Positions 47,232 to 57,702 of a DNA stretch of 64,000 bases are shown here, one piece after another. The DNA is from Phyllobacterium sp. 628 (GTDB lineage Bacteria; Pseudomonadota; Alphaproteobacteria; Rhizobiales; Rhizobiaceae), in contig NZ_CP050301.1 of the NCBI RefSeq assembly GCF_014189505.1, positions 1,247,501-1,311,500 on the forward strand. Reading direction: 5' to 3'. A program made the translations under genes and the position numbers. Position 1 is the first letter of the stretch, and each line of letters begins with the position of its first letter. The notes beneath the pieces were generated by a model. It was given only the letters and a program-made list of their open reading frames with translations. It was not told where the DNA came from and ran no database searches.

Positions 47232-48344
47232 ATGGCTACCGGTCATACGAGCTGCTCTGAAGGGGAAATCGTCGAGTTGGAAGCGATTGAACAAGCCATC
47301 CGGAATGCTTTCGCCAAAGCGGATGTAAGCAACCCTGCCGTTCGTCAGAAAATTTACGAATCAGCCTGGACCGCACACGAGCGTTCTTTGACCGCCAATG
47401 GCGCGTTGGACGAGGTCGAGCGCGAAGAGCGGCGTGAACGCCTGAAATCGGCTATTACCCGCATTGAGGCTGAATCCCGGGATCCCTCGCGTCTTGCGCC
47501 CGAACCGGTTGCAGAACGGCGCGAGCCCTCCCTATCCGTTGAATCGGCACAGCGTGTTGAACCTGCGCAACGGCGCGAACCAGCGTCCGGCCGGGTGGAA
47601 CCCAGCCTGAGCGGTGCCGCTGCGCCGGAATTGGAATCACCGGACCGCAGCCGGGCCGATAATTACCGCCCTGCGCATATGCAGCCACGGCAGAAAAAGA
47701 CGCGCGAGCGCAAAAAGGCCAGCGGCCTTACCAAGTTCGTCATCATTTTCGTCATCCTTTTGGTTGCCCTTGGCCTGTTGTGGCTTGTCGCGTCGGGGCT
47801 GATCCATTCCAAACCCGCCGGCAACAGCACGCCTCCAGCGTCAAGCAGTGGCCCTGCCGTAGGCAGCCACGAGCCCATGAAGGGAGGCCAACTTTCGGCC
47901 GAAGGCAATTGGATTACGATTTTCGATCCGTCCGATATGACACGCGTCTCCGTGGCGGGCCGGGCGACTGCCACCGTTACAGGCGACAATCTGCAAAAAT
48001 CCCTGAAGATCAAATCACCGGGCGAAACCGATGACATTACCTTTCAGGTGGGACAAGGCGTTCTTCAGCAGCTGGTGGGCAAGCACGCTATTTTTGATAT
48101 TATTGCCAAGGCCGAGGATGGAACAGGCACGCAGATGGCTGTCAGCTGTGATTTTGGCGGGCTCGCCGAGTGTGGGCGCAAACGCTACGACGTCACGGAT
48201 GCGAGCAATGAATATCTGTTTGAACTGCAATTCCCCGACGGCAAGAAGGCCAGCACTGGCGGTCTGATCAAGATCAATTCGGACATAGCCCGCACCGGCA
48301 AGGCGATCGACATCTTTTCGATCCGCGTTCTGGTCTCGAACTGA
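47232..48344 (+). CDS. Hypothetical single-pass membrane protein, 370 residues
   Basis: I do not recognise a named family. An N-terminal cytosolic helical part (EAIEQAIRNAFAKADVSNPAV, then a charged coil) is followed by a Pro/Glu/Arg-rich low-complexity linker and a basic stretch (RKKASG). One membrane helix comes next (TKFVIIFVILLVALGLLWLVASGL), then a periplasmic beta-rich domain (WITIFDPSDMTRVSVAG, FDIIAKAEDGTGTQMAVSC). No clear ribosome site precedes the ATG. The methyltransferase gene starts six bases after its stop, so the two share a transcript. Confidence 0.75.
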   Translation: MATGHTSCSEGEIVELEAIEQAIRNAFAKADVSNPAVRQKIYESAWTAHERSLTANGALDEVEREERRERLKSAITRIEAESRDPSRLAPEPVAERREPSLSVESAQRVEPAQRREPASGRVEPSLSGAAAPELESPDRSRADNYRPAHMQPRQKKTRERKKASGLTKFVIIFVILLVALGLLWLVASGLIHSKPAGNSTPPASSSGPAVGSHEPMKGGQLSAEGNWITIFDPSDMTRVSVAGRATATVTGDNLQKSLKIKSPGETDDITFQVGQGVLQQLVGKHAIFDIIAKAEDGTGTQMAVSCDFGGLAECGRKRYDVTDASNEYLFELQFPDGKKASTGGLIKINSDIARTGKAIDIFSIRVLVSN

Positions 48345-48350
48345 ACTCGA

Positions 48351-49262
48351 ATGGCGCGGGCGTTTCTGTCCTCCGGTGATCTGATCGCGGACCGCCGTGC
48401 GTCCTACGCCGATATGCTGTTTGAGTCCGGCGATCACGTGGCCGCCGCCGATCTGATGCGCCAGGCTTTGGAAATTGTGCCGGACTGGACCGCCGGTCTG
48501 TTTCGCCTCGGCGAAATGGAAGAGGCTGCGGGGGACGAGGATGCCGCTGCCGGGACATGGCGGCGTCTGCTCGAACTTGATCCGGGTGACAGGTTTGGCG
48601 CCACGCTGAAACTTGCGGCCTCCGGTTATGCGATAGTGCCGGACAATCCGCCCGCCGCCTATGTCGAAACTCTGTTCGACGCCTATGCGCCGACCTTCGA
48701 GACGGCACTTTTGCAAAAACTGCATTACCGCGTGCCGGAACTTCTGGCTGCAGCGATCAAGACGGCAGCGCCTGCACGGCACTATCGCTCGCTGCTGGAT
48801 ATTGGCTGCGGCACCGGATTGATGGGTGATTATTTCCGCACCGGCGCCGATCATATGGCTGGTATGGACCTCTCCGAAGCCATGCTGCAAAAGGCCGGGG
48901 AAAAGCACATTTATGACCGCCTGTTTAAAGGTGACATCAATGCACTCGACTATCCCGCCGGTTCAGCCGATCTGATCATCGCTGCGGATGTGTTTGTCTA
49001 TGTCGGTGATCTCGAAAAGGCGTTTGCCTGCATCACCAACGCATTGAGCGCCGATGGCCTGTTGGCGTTCTCGGTGGAGAACCATAGCGAAGAGGGCGAG
49101 CTGATCCTGCAGTCCTCGCTGCGCTATACCCATTCCGAAACCTATGTCCGCCGCCTGTTGGCTGAGCATGGCCTGACACCACTCACCATTGCGCGCGAGG
49201 CGATCCGCTTTGACCGGGGTGAACCTCTGCAAGGGCTTATTGTCGTGGCAAAACGCGCCTAG
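48351..49262 (+). CDS. TPR-containing class I SAM-dependent methyltransferase
   Basis: The 303-residue protein begins with a tetratricopeptide-like pair (LFESGDHVAAADLMRQALEI, LFRLGEMEEAAGDEDAAAGTWRRLLEL) and continues with a class I methyltransferase fold. Motif I is SLLDIGCGTGLMGDYFR, and later signature stretches are MAGMDLSEAMLQKA and LIIAADVFVYVGDL. The acceptor is unknown; proteins with this layout often methylate other proteins or small molecules. It lies six bases after a membrane-protein gene and converges with the next gene with a four-base overlap. Confidence 0.88.
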   Translation: MARAFLSSGDLIADRRASYADMLFESGDHVAAADLMRQALEIVPDWTAGLFRLGEMEEAAGDEDAAAGTWRRLLELDPGDRFGATLKLAASGYAIVPDNPPAAYVETLFDAYAPTFETALLQKLHYRVPELLAAAIKTAAPARHYRSLLDIGCGTGLMGDYFRTGADHMAGMDLSEAMLQKAGEKHIYDRLFKGDINALDYPAGSADLIIAADVFVYVGDLEKAFACITNALSADGLLAFSVENHSEEGELILQSSLRYTHSETYVRRLLAEHGLTPLTIAREAIRFDRGEPLQGLIVVAKRA

Positions 49263-50059
49263 TCCTTGCGGAACATCAACCGGCCCATCCAGCCGGTGAC
49301 AACAGCCAGAAACACCGCAAACAGACCATAGAGCAAGCTGTTCTCATGCGCTGCCTTGTAGATGCGGTACTCAAGTCCGGCCTTGACGATGTTGAGGCTG
49401 GTCGAGCTTTGCCGCAGGAACTCGCCGTTGCGGAAAAGGAACGCCCGCGCGATATGCTTGCCCACCGGCACATTGGCGGGGAGCGACAGCGTGGCGCGGA
49501 ACAATGTTGATGACAGGAACTGCACCTCGCCCGGGCGCTGGCTGTAAAGGTTCTGCTTGAGCTTGAGCCGTGGCAGTTCCTTGGTGAACTCGCGCAGCGA
49601 CGCGCTGGAGTTGAAACCATCGGGCATGGGTTCATAGAAAATATTGTTCACGCCAAGTGCCAGCTGGGCAAAAGTCTTGGGAACCGCAATATCCTGCAGG
49701 GGGCGGGTGGATGCCAATGAATAAGATGCGGGAATATTCTGGAAATTGACGGATTCCGAATTGATCCAGATACCAAAATACCGGTCCTTGCGCCGCACGA
49801 CAAAACTGCGCTCCGGGCCCTGAAGGATCACCACGATGTCATAGCGCCCTTGCCGCTGGATCAGCGGATCGGCATTGTCGAGTGCACCAAACACTGTGAG
49901 ATCGGTGCCGCGAAAGCCAGATGTAATGGCTATCGTATCGGTGGAGAGACCGATTTCCACCGTCTCCTTGTTGCCCTCGACCTGCTGTGCCATTGCAGGT
50001 GTGTTGCCCGCAAGTATCACCGCAATCAGCACGAAGACAGTGACAGCGAGGGTTCTCAT
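49259..50059 (-). CDS. TIGR02186-family protein
   Basis: The 266-residue protein has a signal peptide (MRTLAVTVFVLIAVILAGNTPAMAQ), a beta-rich periplasmic region (IVVILQGPERSFVVRRKDRYFGIWIN, FYEPMPDGFNSSASLREFTKEL) and a C-terminal membrane helix (LLYGLFAVFLAVVTGWMGRLMF). This layout matches the alphaproteobacterial TIGR02186 family, of unknown role. Its ATG overlaps the stop of the TauE/SafE permease as ATGA. The repeated pairing suggests a subunit or partner of the permease. Confidence 0.85.
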   Translation of the reverse strand: MRTLAVTVFVLIAVILAGNTPAMAQQVEGNKETVEIGLSTDTIAITSGFRGTDLTVFGALDNADPLIQRQGRYDIVVILQGPERSFVVRRKDRYFGIWINSESVNFQNIPASYSLASTRPLQDIAVPKTFAQLALGVNNIFYEPMPDGFNSSASLREFTKELPRLKLKQNLYSQRPGEVQFLSSTLFRATLSLPANVPVGKHIARAFLFRNGEFLRQSSTSLNIVKAGLEYRIYKAAHENSLLYGLFAVFLAVVTGWMGRLMFRKD

Positions 50060-50991
50060 GATGACCCCGGCGTGGCCAGTGCAATAGCAATGGAATAGAG
50101 ATCGTCCGGTGTGACAAACAGCTCGATGGCAAGCCGCAGGCCTACCGCCAGAACCAGCGTGGCCAGTAGCGCGCGCAATTGTTCACCGCGCAGTTTCTGG
50201 CCGATGCGCGTGCCATATTGCGCGCCGATGACGCCGCCGCTCATCAGCAGGAACGCCAGCACGATATCAACCGACTGGTTGGTCGTTGCCTGCATGACTG
50301 TGGTGAACGCTGTCACGAAAACGATCTGATAAAGCGACGTGCCGATAACCACGTTGGTCGGCACTTTCAGCAGGTAGATCATGGCCGGAACCATGATGAA
50401 GCCGCCGCCGACACCCATGATCGAGGAGAGAAAGCCGATGGCCGCACCGAGCGTCAGGATCGGGATTATGCTCACATAGATCTTCGAGGCGCGGAAGCGC
50501 ATCTTGAAGGGCAGACGATGCACCCAGTTATGCTGCCCCGGCTTTTTCAGCGTGGCAAGCTGTCCGGCCTTGGTCCGGCGCATGGCCCTGATGCTTTCCA
50601 CCAGCATCAGGCCGCCGATGGTGCTGAGGAAAATGACGTAGAGCAGCGATACGATGAGATCGAGCTGGCCGAGCTGGCGCAGCAGCACGAAGACGTAGAT
50701 ACCGACTGCCGCGCCGATAATACCGCCTATGACCAGCAGCGTCCCCAGCTTCACGTCGAGCGAACCGCGTTTGAAATGCGTCAGCGCCCCGGTGAAGGAA
50801 GATGCGATAACCTGGTTAGCGCCGGTGGCAACGGCAACGGCGGGCGGGATATTGTAGAAGATCAATAGCGGCGTGATCAGGAAGCCGCCGCCGACGCCGA
50901 ACATGCCGGACAGGAATCCAACCGCTGCCCCCATGCCGAACAGCACGAAGATATTGACCGAAATCTCGGCTATAGGCAGGTAGATACCCAA
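50056..50991 (-). CDS. TauE/SafE-family sulfite/sulfonate exporter
   Basis: The protein of about 311 residues has eight or so membrane helices and the TauE/SafE hallmark repeats: AAVGFLSGMFGVGGGFLITPLLIFYNIPP and AAIGFLSSIMGVGGGFIMVPAMIYLLKVP, read in segments. It probably exports sulfite, sulfoacetate or a related anion. The start is uncertain: TTG at 50991 (giving MGIYLPIAEISVN) fits the family best, though the frame stays open to 51051. It is followed, with a four-base overlap, by the TIGR02186 gene. Confidence 0.85.
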   Translation of the reverse strand: MGIYLPIAEISVNIFVLFGMGAAVGFLSGMFGVGGGFLITPLLIFYNIPPAVAVATGANQVIASSFTGALTHFKRGSLDVKLGTLLVIGGIIGAAVGIYVFVLLRQLGQLDLIVSLLYVIFLSTIGGLMLVESIRAMRRTKAGQLATLKKPGQHNWVHRLPFKMRFRASKIYVSIIPILTLGAAIGFLSSIMGVGGGFIMVPAMIYLLKVPTNVVIGTSLYQIVFVTAFTTVMQATTNQSVDIVLAFLLMSGGVIGAQYGTRIGQKLRGEQLRALLATLVLAVGLRLAIELFVTPDDLYSIAIALATPGSS

Positions 50992-51224
50992 TTCAGACCC
51001 CGAACCCGTCACGGTGTTATGGCGATTGTTCGCACACCATGATGACAGCAATTCTTTAATGCATTCTGCGCACGAGACTGGAACAGAACGCCTTGAAGTT
51101 TCTTGCCTTTAGGCGGGCGTCAAGTCAAACCGAAGTTGGACCCCAAGTTCGACAATGACCGCTTAACGCTTAACATATTGCCCCAAACACGAAACCCTAT
51201 GTCGCATCAGTCATAAGGGCCGGT

Positions 51225-54200
51225 TTAGATGTTCTTTTGGAGGAGCGCCTTGACCAGATCCTTGTCGATATTGCCTGTTGGCTTCAAACCATTGCTCTTC
51301 TGGAAAGCCATGATCGCATCGCGGGTCTTGGCACCCATCTTGCCGTCCGAACCGCCAGCATCATAGCCGTTCTTGTTCAGGATCAGCTGGATGTTGCGGG
51401 TGGCCTTTTCCATATCGACGGAACCAGTGGTTGCAGGGCTCGTCCGCCACTCTTCCGGAACGCTCAAGGCGTTCGCTTCCGGGTTCATCGGCTTCGCCTT
51501 CCACAATTCTGTGGCTTCGCGTGCCCGGGTCAATTGATCGGGCGTCATGGCTTTGCCGACTTCATCGCGCTTCTGGCCTGCATCCTTGTCTCCGGCATTG
51601 GCGGCGAGCGCAAACCACTTGTAGCTTTCTTCAAGGCTCTGCGGAATGCCCATGCCCTTGGCTGACAGGATAGCGAGGTTAAATTGGCTGTCCTTCACGC
51701 CGAGTTCGGCCGCTTTGGTAAACCAGAGCGCTGCGGATTCATTGTCCGGCGTGCCATCGGCGCCAGCGGCAAACAATACGGCAAGGTTGTGCATGGCACT
51801 GGCATTACCCTGTGCCGCTGCGAGTTGGTAATAGGTCTTGGCCTTGGCGAGGTCGCGTGCGCCGCCGAGACCCTTTTCAGCAAAATTGCCCAAGCGGTAC
51901 TGTGCCGGAGCAAAGCCTTTTTCAGCGGCCAGAGTATACCATTCAGCCGCCTTGGCGTAATCGCTGGTAACGCCGCGCCCATCCATGTAGCGGTCGCCGA
52001 TTTCAAACAGAGCTTTCGGATTGCCATTGGCTGCCGCTTCGCGCAGTAGCTCAGGACCGGCTTCTGCAGGAATGGCCGGAATGGTGCTGGTGGTCACATC
52101 CGCCCTGGGAGCAACGGCGAGAACATCCGTTGCCGTCTTCGCTGGAGCCGGCTGGACCGCCGTTTCGGTTGGCTGCGCTGCAGCAATCAGGCTGCCAACG
52201 GTTTCCTGCGTTGGTGCGGGGGCAGTGGACTGATCTTCTGCTGGAGCACTTGCGGCCGGTGGGGTCTGCTGTGGGGCAGCCGCCGGGGCCATTGAGGCGG
52301 CGACCTGTGCCTGGGGGGCAACGGTCGGCACAACCGGCTCAGCCGTTGAACTTGTATCGTTCGTGACGGCCGCCGGGCCGCTGATAAATGCATTCTTCAA
52401 TTGCAGTCCGGCAATGGCGATCATGATCGCGCCAATGGCGAGCAGAATGGGTTTGCGTTGACGGGCTAACAGGCTGCCCTTCTTGCCGTCTTTATTGCGG
52501 ACGGGACCGCGTGTCTGGCTTTCGACCTCCGCTGCGGCGGCCTGTGCGGCGCGGCGTGCGGCGGCGATGAAATCAGCCTTACCCGCACCCATGTCGCCTG
52601 CCAGGTTCATTTCACGGCGTTCGTCGCGCACCCGCTTGAGAATGGAATTCAGGTCAGGCATGCCGGAGCCGGGCTCAAGCGGACGGTTTAGAAGCTCGGA
52701 GTCAATCTCGGATTTGTCATCAATCCGGTCAGAATTGTCCACCGTCTCGATCTCGGGTTCCTTGTGCACGACATCAGGCTTGCCGCGGGACTTTATGCTC
52801 CGCGTTAGGCTACCCAGCAACGACTTGCGTGCAGGAGCAGTCTCTTCCATCTCGCTGGTACCGGCCAGCGTTACTTCGGGCGAAGCATCCGCAAACTTGG
52901 AAAACACTGGCGTATCAAAGGCAGGTTCTGTTTCCGCATAGGGCGGATGATAGGCAGGCACGGCTTCCATTGCCGGCACTGCGGCTTTAACGGGCGCTGC
53001 GACGTTGCCGCTCTCGAGAGAACCTAGTCGATCGACAATCTTCAACAGTGTGTCGTGAATGGCTTCAAACGTCTTGGTGTTACGGTCTTCCGATTTGCGG
53101 GCGAGCCCCTCAAGCGTCTTCAGATCGTCAGCGAGTTCGCGGGCGATGGCGCCATCATGGGTATTGCCAAAACTGGCTGAATTGCGAATGGCTTCCGATG
53201 CGGCTTGCCGGGCTGCTTCCACAACAAAATCGCGATTAACAGCCAAGGTTTCCTCGATTGCTTCGAGACGTGGCGGAATGGCCGCGAATTCGGCGTAGCG
53301 GTCATTGGAATGCGAAAGATGTTCGGCCAATCCGGCAATCTGTAATTCGAGATTGCGGATAGCATCGTTTGAGCCGTCGCCTGCTGGAACATTCTGCGCG
53401 ATGTAACGCGCCATGTCATCGAAGCGTGCTTCCAGATTATCGGTCAGGCGGATGCCGCTATGTTCGGCTATCGTGTGATGATCGTCGAGACGCCGGGTCA
53501 ATTCTTCAAAACGCTGGTCGATCTGGTGCATGAAAGCCGGATCGGCAACAGGCGCCTGCGGCGCTGTTTCCAGATGATGCACGATGTTGAGAACCCGGTC
53601 TTCCAGATTGCGGAAATCCGTGGCGCTTACGGAAGCAGGAACGTTTTCCAGATGATGCACGATTGCCGCAAGCTGGTCTGACAGCACATCGAGATTGGCG
53701 GCCGGAGCAGCAGGCCGGGCGGCAAGACGGTCAACACGTTCGGCAAGTTCGCCCATACGCTGCAGCAATGTGTCAGATGCGCGGTCATAGGCCACGTTTT
53801 CGATTTTGCTGCTTAATGTGGCGATGCGGGCCTCAAGCCGCTCAAACGCATCCGTATCGACAGAGTTCGTCGATGCCGGACGTGCGGTCGCTACAATGGC
53901 GCGGCTGATTTCATCAAGCCGCTCATCGATCTGACGCATGAAGTCGCCATTGACCGGTTCGGCATTCTTGCGTGACATCTGCTCGACAGCGCTGGCCAGA
54001 GTCTTGAGTTTGTCTTCAACCTTTTTCATTGGCAGCGACTGCGGCAGGACATCGACAGCCTGACGGATCTGGTCGAGACGACCGCCCAAAGGATGGTCCT
54101 GCCGGAACGAATCGAAACGCTCATCCATCGCATCCCAGCGATTGTTGAGGCTCTTGACCGATTCTTCGCGCGCCAATGTGGTGACGGTACGCTTCAGATC

Positions 54201-54677
54201 ATCGAGATCGCCGCGCAGCATCGAAAGATGCCCGTTATCGGTGCGATTTGAAGTGGAATGATTCATGCTGCGGCTCGGCGCAGCGGATTGATACAGGCGA
54301 TGCAATGTATCGCCATGCGGTTCGTTATGCGCGCGCGCCGGGGCCTCATCGCGCATTTCTTCACGCAATTGTTTGATCCGGGCGGCTATGGCTGAAAGGT
54401 CATGCTTACCGTTGTGCGGCTTGCTGGCAAAGGATGGCAAGTCGTCGGAAGATACATGGCGCGGGGTCTGCGAACCACCGGCGCGCGAGGCAAGGGCGGC
54501 AAAGCGGTCGGCAATATCGCCATTATCCTCGGCAGTCTCGACATATTGCGGTTCCATCGTATCGCGCAGCTGGGCTTCCAGCGCTTCAAGCGTGCGGTTT
54601 ATATTGTCGAGCGACGTGGTCTCGCGGCGTGAACGGTTCACATTGACCTGTTCCAGTAGTGACCTGTGGTTCGTCAT
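51225..54677 (-). CDS. podJ: PodJ-like polar localization factor
   Basis: The 1150-residue protein has a long cytosolic region of coiled coils (first about 560 residues, many Asp-Leu-Lys heptads), a linker and one membrane helix at about residues 739-762 (ILLAIGAIMIAIAGLQLKNAF). The periplasmic part has several Sel1-like repeats (ALFEIGDRYMDGRGVTSDYA and LGNFAEKGLGGARDLAKA) and a C-terminal peptidoglycan-binding domain (NIQLILNKNGYDAGGSDGKMG). This order is that of Caulobacter and rhizobial PodJ, which marks a cell pole. The gene name is by architecture, not a motif unique to PodJ. Confidence 0.8.
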   Translation of the reverse strand: MTNHRSLLEQVNVNRSRRETTSLDNINRTLEALEAQLRDTMEPQYVETAEDNGDIADRFAALASRAGGSQTPRHVSSDDLPSFASKPHNGKHDLSAIAARIKQLREEMRDEAPARAHNEPHGDTLHRLYQSAAPSRSMNHSTSNRTDNGHLSMLRGDLDDLKRTVTTLAREESVKSLNNRWDAMDERFDSFRQDHPLGGRLDQIRQAVDVLPQSLPMKKVEDKLKTLASAVEQMSRKNAEPVNGDFMRQIDERLDEISRAIVATARPASTNSVDTDAFERLEARIATLSSKIENVAYDRASDTLLQRMGELAERVDRLAARPAAPAANLDVLSDQLAAIVHHLENVPASVSATDFRNLEDRVLNIVHHLETAPQAPVADPAFMHQIDQRFEELTRRLDDHHTIAEHSGIRLTDNLEARFDDMARYIAQNVPAGDGSNDAIRNLELQIAGLAEHLSHSNDRYAEFAAIPPRLEAIEETLAVNRDFVVEAARQAASEAIRNSASFGNTHDGAIARELADDLKTLEGLARKSEDRNTKTFEAIHDTLLKIVDRLGSLESGNVAAPVKAAVPAMEAVPAYHPPYAETEPAFDTPVFSKFADASPEVTLAGTSEMEETAPARKSLLGSLTRSIKSRGKPDVVHKEPEIETVDNSDRIDDKSEIDSELLNRPLEPGSGMPDLNSILKRVRDERREMNLAGDMGAGKADFIAAARRAAQAAAAEVESQTRGPVRNKDGKKGSLLARQRKPILLAIGAIMIAIAGLQLKNAFISGPAAVTNDTSSTAEPVVPTVAPQAQVAASMAPAAAPQQTPPAASAPAEDQSTAPAPTQETVGSLIAAAQPTETAVQPAPAKTATDVLAVAPRADVTTSTIPAIPAEAGPELLREAAANGNPKALFEIGDRYMDGRGVTSDYAKAAEWYTLAAEKGFAPAQYRLGNFAEKGLGGARDLAKAKTYYQLAAAQGNASAMHNLAVLFAAGADGTPDNESAALWFTKAAELGVKDSQFNLAILSAKGMGIPQSLEESYKWFALAANAGDKDAGQKRDEVGKAMTPDQLTRAREATELWKAKPMNPEANALSVPEEWRTSPATTGSVDMEKATRNIQLILNKNGYDAGGSDGKMGAKTRDAIMAFQKSNGLKPTGNIDKDLVKALLQKNI

Positions 54678-54965
54678 GGACGCCTGCTTTGCCGTGGTTA
54701 CGCCAGATATCCGGCGGGTTAATTCTGTCCTACGGGGCAGGGCCGGAAGCGCTGGCGATTCTCGCCTGTCACTTTGGCATCGTCTGGTCTCGGTCTTCCG
54801 AAGCTAAAAAATGCGTTCTGCACAATGCCAATCCGGAAAGCCGGGACTTTCACCCCATGCGGTCCGACAAGCCGTGAAAAACAAATCACTTATAGACACG
54901 GTTCACCGACACCGTGACATTGGCGAAACGTGGTAAACAACTGGTTAAGAGATCAGCTCGAAGTG

Positions 54966-55568
54966 TTAATTATTTGCCTTTAGAGCCCGTGCCATTCGGG
55001 CTGAATCGCCCCATGTCGACAGCCAGATCAGGCAGCCGGTGGCTAACGATATAATCCCACGCAACGATTTAAGAATGATACCACGCGATATCAGCCGTTC
55101 TTCCGCGTGTTGCAGATGTGCAAGTTCCTCGTCGCGAATAGATTGGATGATCCCGTACAGTTCAGGGTCGCGCGATTTGAGAAAGTGAATCTGGTCATCA
55201 AGGTGCCGATGTACGACGGCTTCCACCGCTGCTGTACATGCCCATATGCCTTGGCGGCCGAGAAGTGCGGTCAGAAACCCAAGCAGCCAGCCGCCATAGC
55301 TCCAAAGATACATAGCGCGGCAAGGGCGGGATTTCCGCGAGAGCATGGCGACGCGAAAGATTCGACAATGATTGCGCTCATCCTCAAGCATTTCGGTCAA
55401 TGCCGGAACGCAATCAGGCCAGCACCACTTCGACACAAGAATTTGTGCCGAATAAATCCGTATCGCGCCAAATTCACCTGCGTGATTGACCCGCGCGATC
55501 CGTCCGATAGTGAGTCTGTCCCGTACAGAAATCGGTTCTGCGTGATATAAATCCAATGTCCCCGCCAA
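54966..55568 (-). CDS. coq7: Demethoxyubiquinone hydroxylase, Coq7 family
   Basis: The 200-residue di-iron protein hydroxylates demethoxyubiquinone, the penultimate step to ubiquinone. The iron ligands are visible: Glu in VNHAGEFGAIRIY, the EDERNH motif, Glu and His in AAVEAVVHRHLDDQI, and EELAHLQHAEE. The C-terminus adds a hydrophobic segment (IISLATGCLIWLS) for membrane association. The start is TTG at 55568 after CAGGAAACG. It is a single-gene unit between podJ and the beta-oxidation operon. Confidence 0.9.
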   Translation of the reverse strand: MAGTLDLYHAEPISVRDRLTIGRIARVNHAGEFGAIRIYSAQILVSKWCWPDCVPALTEMLEDERNHCRIFRVAMLSRKSRPCRAMYLWSYGGWLLGFLTALLGRQGIWACTAAVEAVVHRHLDDQIHFLKSRDPELYGIIQSIRDEELAHLQHAEERLISRGIILKSLRGIISLATGCLIWLSTWGDSARMARALKANN

Positions 55569-55797
55569 CGTTTCCTGTAAAGTTGCGTCCCTTTTCCCTT
55601 TCTATTCGAACAGAAGGGGCCTACCGTTTCAACTGATTTAATGCGTCAAAGCCGGGCACGACAAACCCAAAAAATGTGGTAGCGTGCCGAAGGCTATACT
55701 AATCAGAAGCTGTTTCTGCTCCACTCTTTTCGTAACATCCTCATTGAATGAAATATCCAATTCAGAAAGATTGATCGACGGAAGCAAAACTTCACAA

Positions 55798-55827
55798 AAT
55801 TTTGACGTTTACGGAAACGTCAAAATT
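55798..55827. promoter_or_regulatory. Palindromic operator of the beta-oxidation operon
   Basis: AATTTTGACGTTT (55798-55810) and AAACGTCAAAATT (55815-55827) are perfect complements around ACGG. A TTGACG (55802-55807) inside could be the -35. The core is identical to the site before the nitronate monooxygenase gene. The shape recalls MerR/LiuR-type acyl-CoA catabolism operators; the regulator is not in the window. The rest of the 55569-55902 gap shows no gene. Confidence 0.82.
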
Positions 55828-55902
55828 TGTTAGAGAGGAAGAAATTCTGACGGCACCAGCGTCCGCGTGCCGTTTTGCTCGTTTATGTTTTGGAGGAAAC
55901 TG

Positions 55903-57696
55903 ATGCCGAGTTATCGCGCGCCCGTCGAAGACACGCTTTTTATTCTGAATGATGTTCTGGGCTATGAACGCTACAACAACCTGCCTGGATTTGCTGATGC
56001 GTCGCCGGACATTGTCGAAGCGATCCTGAGCGAAGGCGCCAAGCTTGCCGAGAACACGCTGTTCCCGATCAATCAGTCAGGTGATCACGAAGGTTGCGTG
56101 CGCCATGCGGACGGCACGGTTACAACACCCAAAGGTTTCAAGGCCGCATTTGATCTGTATCGCGAAGGCGGCTGGATGAGCCTGTCCATACCAGCGGAAT
56201 TTGGCGGGCAGGGCCTGCCTTATGCGCTGCATGTTGCCGTTGGCGAATATATGTCTTCGGCTAATATGGCTTTGGTCATGTATCCCGGTCTGACACAGGG
56301 TGCGATTGCCGCCATTTTGACCCACGGCACCGATGACCAGAAACAGGCCTATCTGCCCAAGATGGTCGATGGTACCTGGACCGGCACCATGAATCTGACC
56401 GAGCCGCATTGTGGCACCGATCTTGGCTTGCTTCGCACCAAGGCCGTCCCGAATGCCGACGGCTCCTACAAGATTTCCGGCCAGAAGATTTTCATTTCGG
56501 CCGGCGAACATGACATGGCCGAGAACATCATCCATCTGGTGCTCGCCCGTATCGAGGGTGCGCCGGAAGGTGTGAAGGGTATCTCGCTCTTCATCGTGCC
56601 AAAGTTCAATCTCGACGACAGCGGCAATGCCGGCACGCGCAATGGTGTGTCATGCGGTTCGATTGAAGAGAAGATGGGCATCCATGCCAATTCGACTTGC
56701 GTCATGAATTATGACGAGGCTACCGGCTATCTCATCGGCGGTGAGAACAAGGGCTTGCGCGCCATGTTCACCATGATGAACGAGGCGCGTCTTGGCGTTG
56801 CCTTGCAGGGCCTGTCCATCGGCGAAGTTGCTTACCAGAATGCAGTCGAATATGCCCGTGAGCGTATTCAGGGCCGGGCGCTGACAGGGCCGAAGGCACC
56901 GGACAAAAAGGCCGATCCGCTGATTGTGCATCCTGATATCCGCCGCATCCTGATGACGATCAAGTCGTTCAACGAAGCCGGCCGCGCTTTCATTCTGTGG
57001 TCAGCCCTGAAGTCCGATGTGGCGCATCGTTCCGAAGTTGAGGGTGACAAGCAGATTGCCGATGATATTCTTGGCTTGATGACACCCGTTCTCAAGGGCG
57101 TGCTGACCGACAAGGGCTTTGAACACGCTGTCATGGCCCAGCAGGTTTATGGCGGCCATGGTTACATCGAAGAACATGGGATGAGCCAATATGTGCGCGA
57201 TGCCCGTATCGCCATGATCTATGAAGGCGCCAATGGCGTTCAGGCGCTGGACCTTGTTGGCCGCAAGCTCGGTGCCAATGGCGGCCGTGCCATCATGGCG
57301 TTCTTCAAGGAAGTCGGTGATTTCTGCGAAGAAAACCGGGCTGATGAAAAACTCGGCTTCTACACCAAACATCTGAAGAAGGGTCTCAACGACCTGCAGG
57401 CTGCTTCCATGTGGCTGATGCAGAACGGCATGGCCAACCCGGACAATGCCGGTGCAGCTTCGACCGATTACATGCATCTCTTCGGTCTGGTTTCGCTCGG
57501 CTATATGTGGGCGCAGATTGCCAAAGCTGCCAATGCCAAGCTTGCCGAAGGCGGAGACAAGAAAGACTTCTACGAGACCAAGCTGGTCACCGGAAAGTTC
57601 TTCATGGAACGCGTCATGCCTGAGACATCAGCCCATCTTGCCCGCATCCAGACCGGCGCGGAAACCATGATGACTTTGGGCGCGGAAGCGTTCTGA
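55903..57696 (+). CDS. Acyl-CoA dehydrogenase, long form with C-terminal domain (DmdC/FadE5-like)
   Basis: The 597-residue flavoenzyme has the N-terminal ACAD domain, the FAD-binding middle ([19 protein letters not shown]) and the C-terminal helices with the motif [39 protein letters not shown], read in segments. The extra C-terminal domain (about residues 470-597) is typical of the 3-methylmercaptopropionyl-CoA and phenylacyl-CoA type. The Glu in IYEGANGVQ is the likely base. The start is the ATG after GGAGGAAACTG. It is the first gene of the four-gene beta-oxidation operon. Confidence 0.93.
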   Translation: MPSYRAPVEDTLFILNDVLGYERYNNLPGFADASPDIVEAILSEGAKLAENTLFPINQSGDHEGCVRHADGTVTTPKGFKAAFDLYREGGWMSLSIPAEFGGQGLPYALHVAVGEYMSSANMALVMYPGLTQGAIAAILTHGTDDQKQAYLPKMVDGTWTGTMNLTEPHCGTDLGLLRTKAVPNADGSYKISGQKIFISAGEHDMAENIIHLVLARIEGAPEGVKGISLFIVPKFNLDDSGNAGTRNGVSCGSIEEKMGIHANSTCVMNYDEATGYLIGGENKGLRAMFTMMNEARLGVALQGLSIGEVAYQNAVEYARERIQGRALTGPKAPDKKADPLIVHPDIRRILMTIKSFNEAGRAFILWSALKSDVAHRSEVEGDKQIADDILGLMTPVLKGVLTDKGFEHAVMAQQVYGGHGYIEEHGMSQYVRDARIAMIYEGANGVQALDLVGRKLGANGGRAIMAFFKEVGDFCEENRADEKLGFYTKHLKKGLNDLQAASMWLMQNGMANPDNAGAASTDYMHLFGLVSLGYMWAQIAKAANAKLAEGGDKKDFYETKLVTGKFFMERVMPETSAHLARIQTGAETMMTLGAEAF

Positions 57697-57702
57697 TTTT
57701 AC

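Noticed and set aside
51160..51175. CtrA-like box TTAACGCTTAAC upstream of the TauE/SafE region
   Set aside because: The half-sites are too close (2 bases between them rather than 7), so it does not fit the CtrA consensus.
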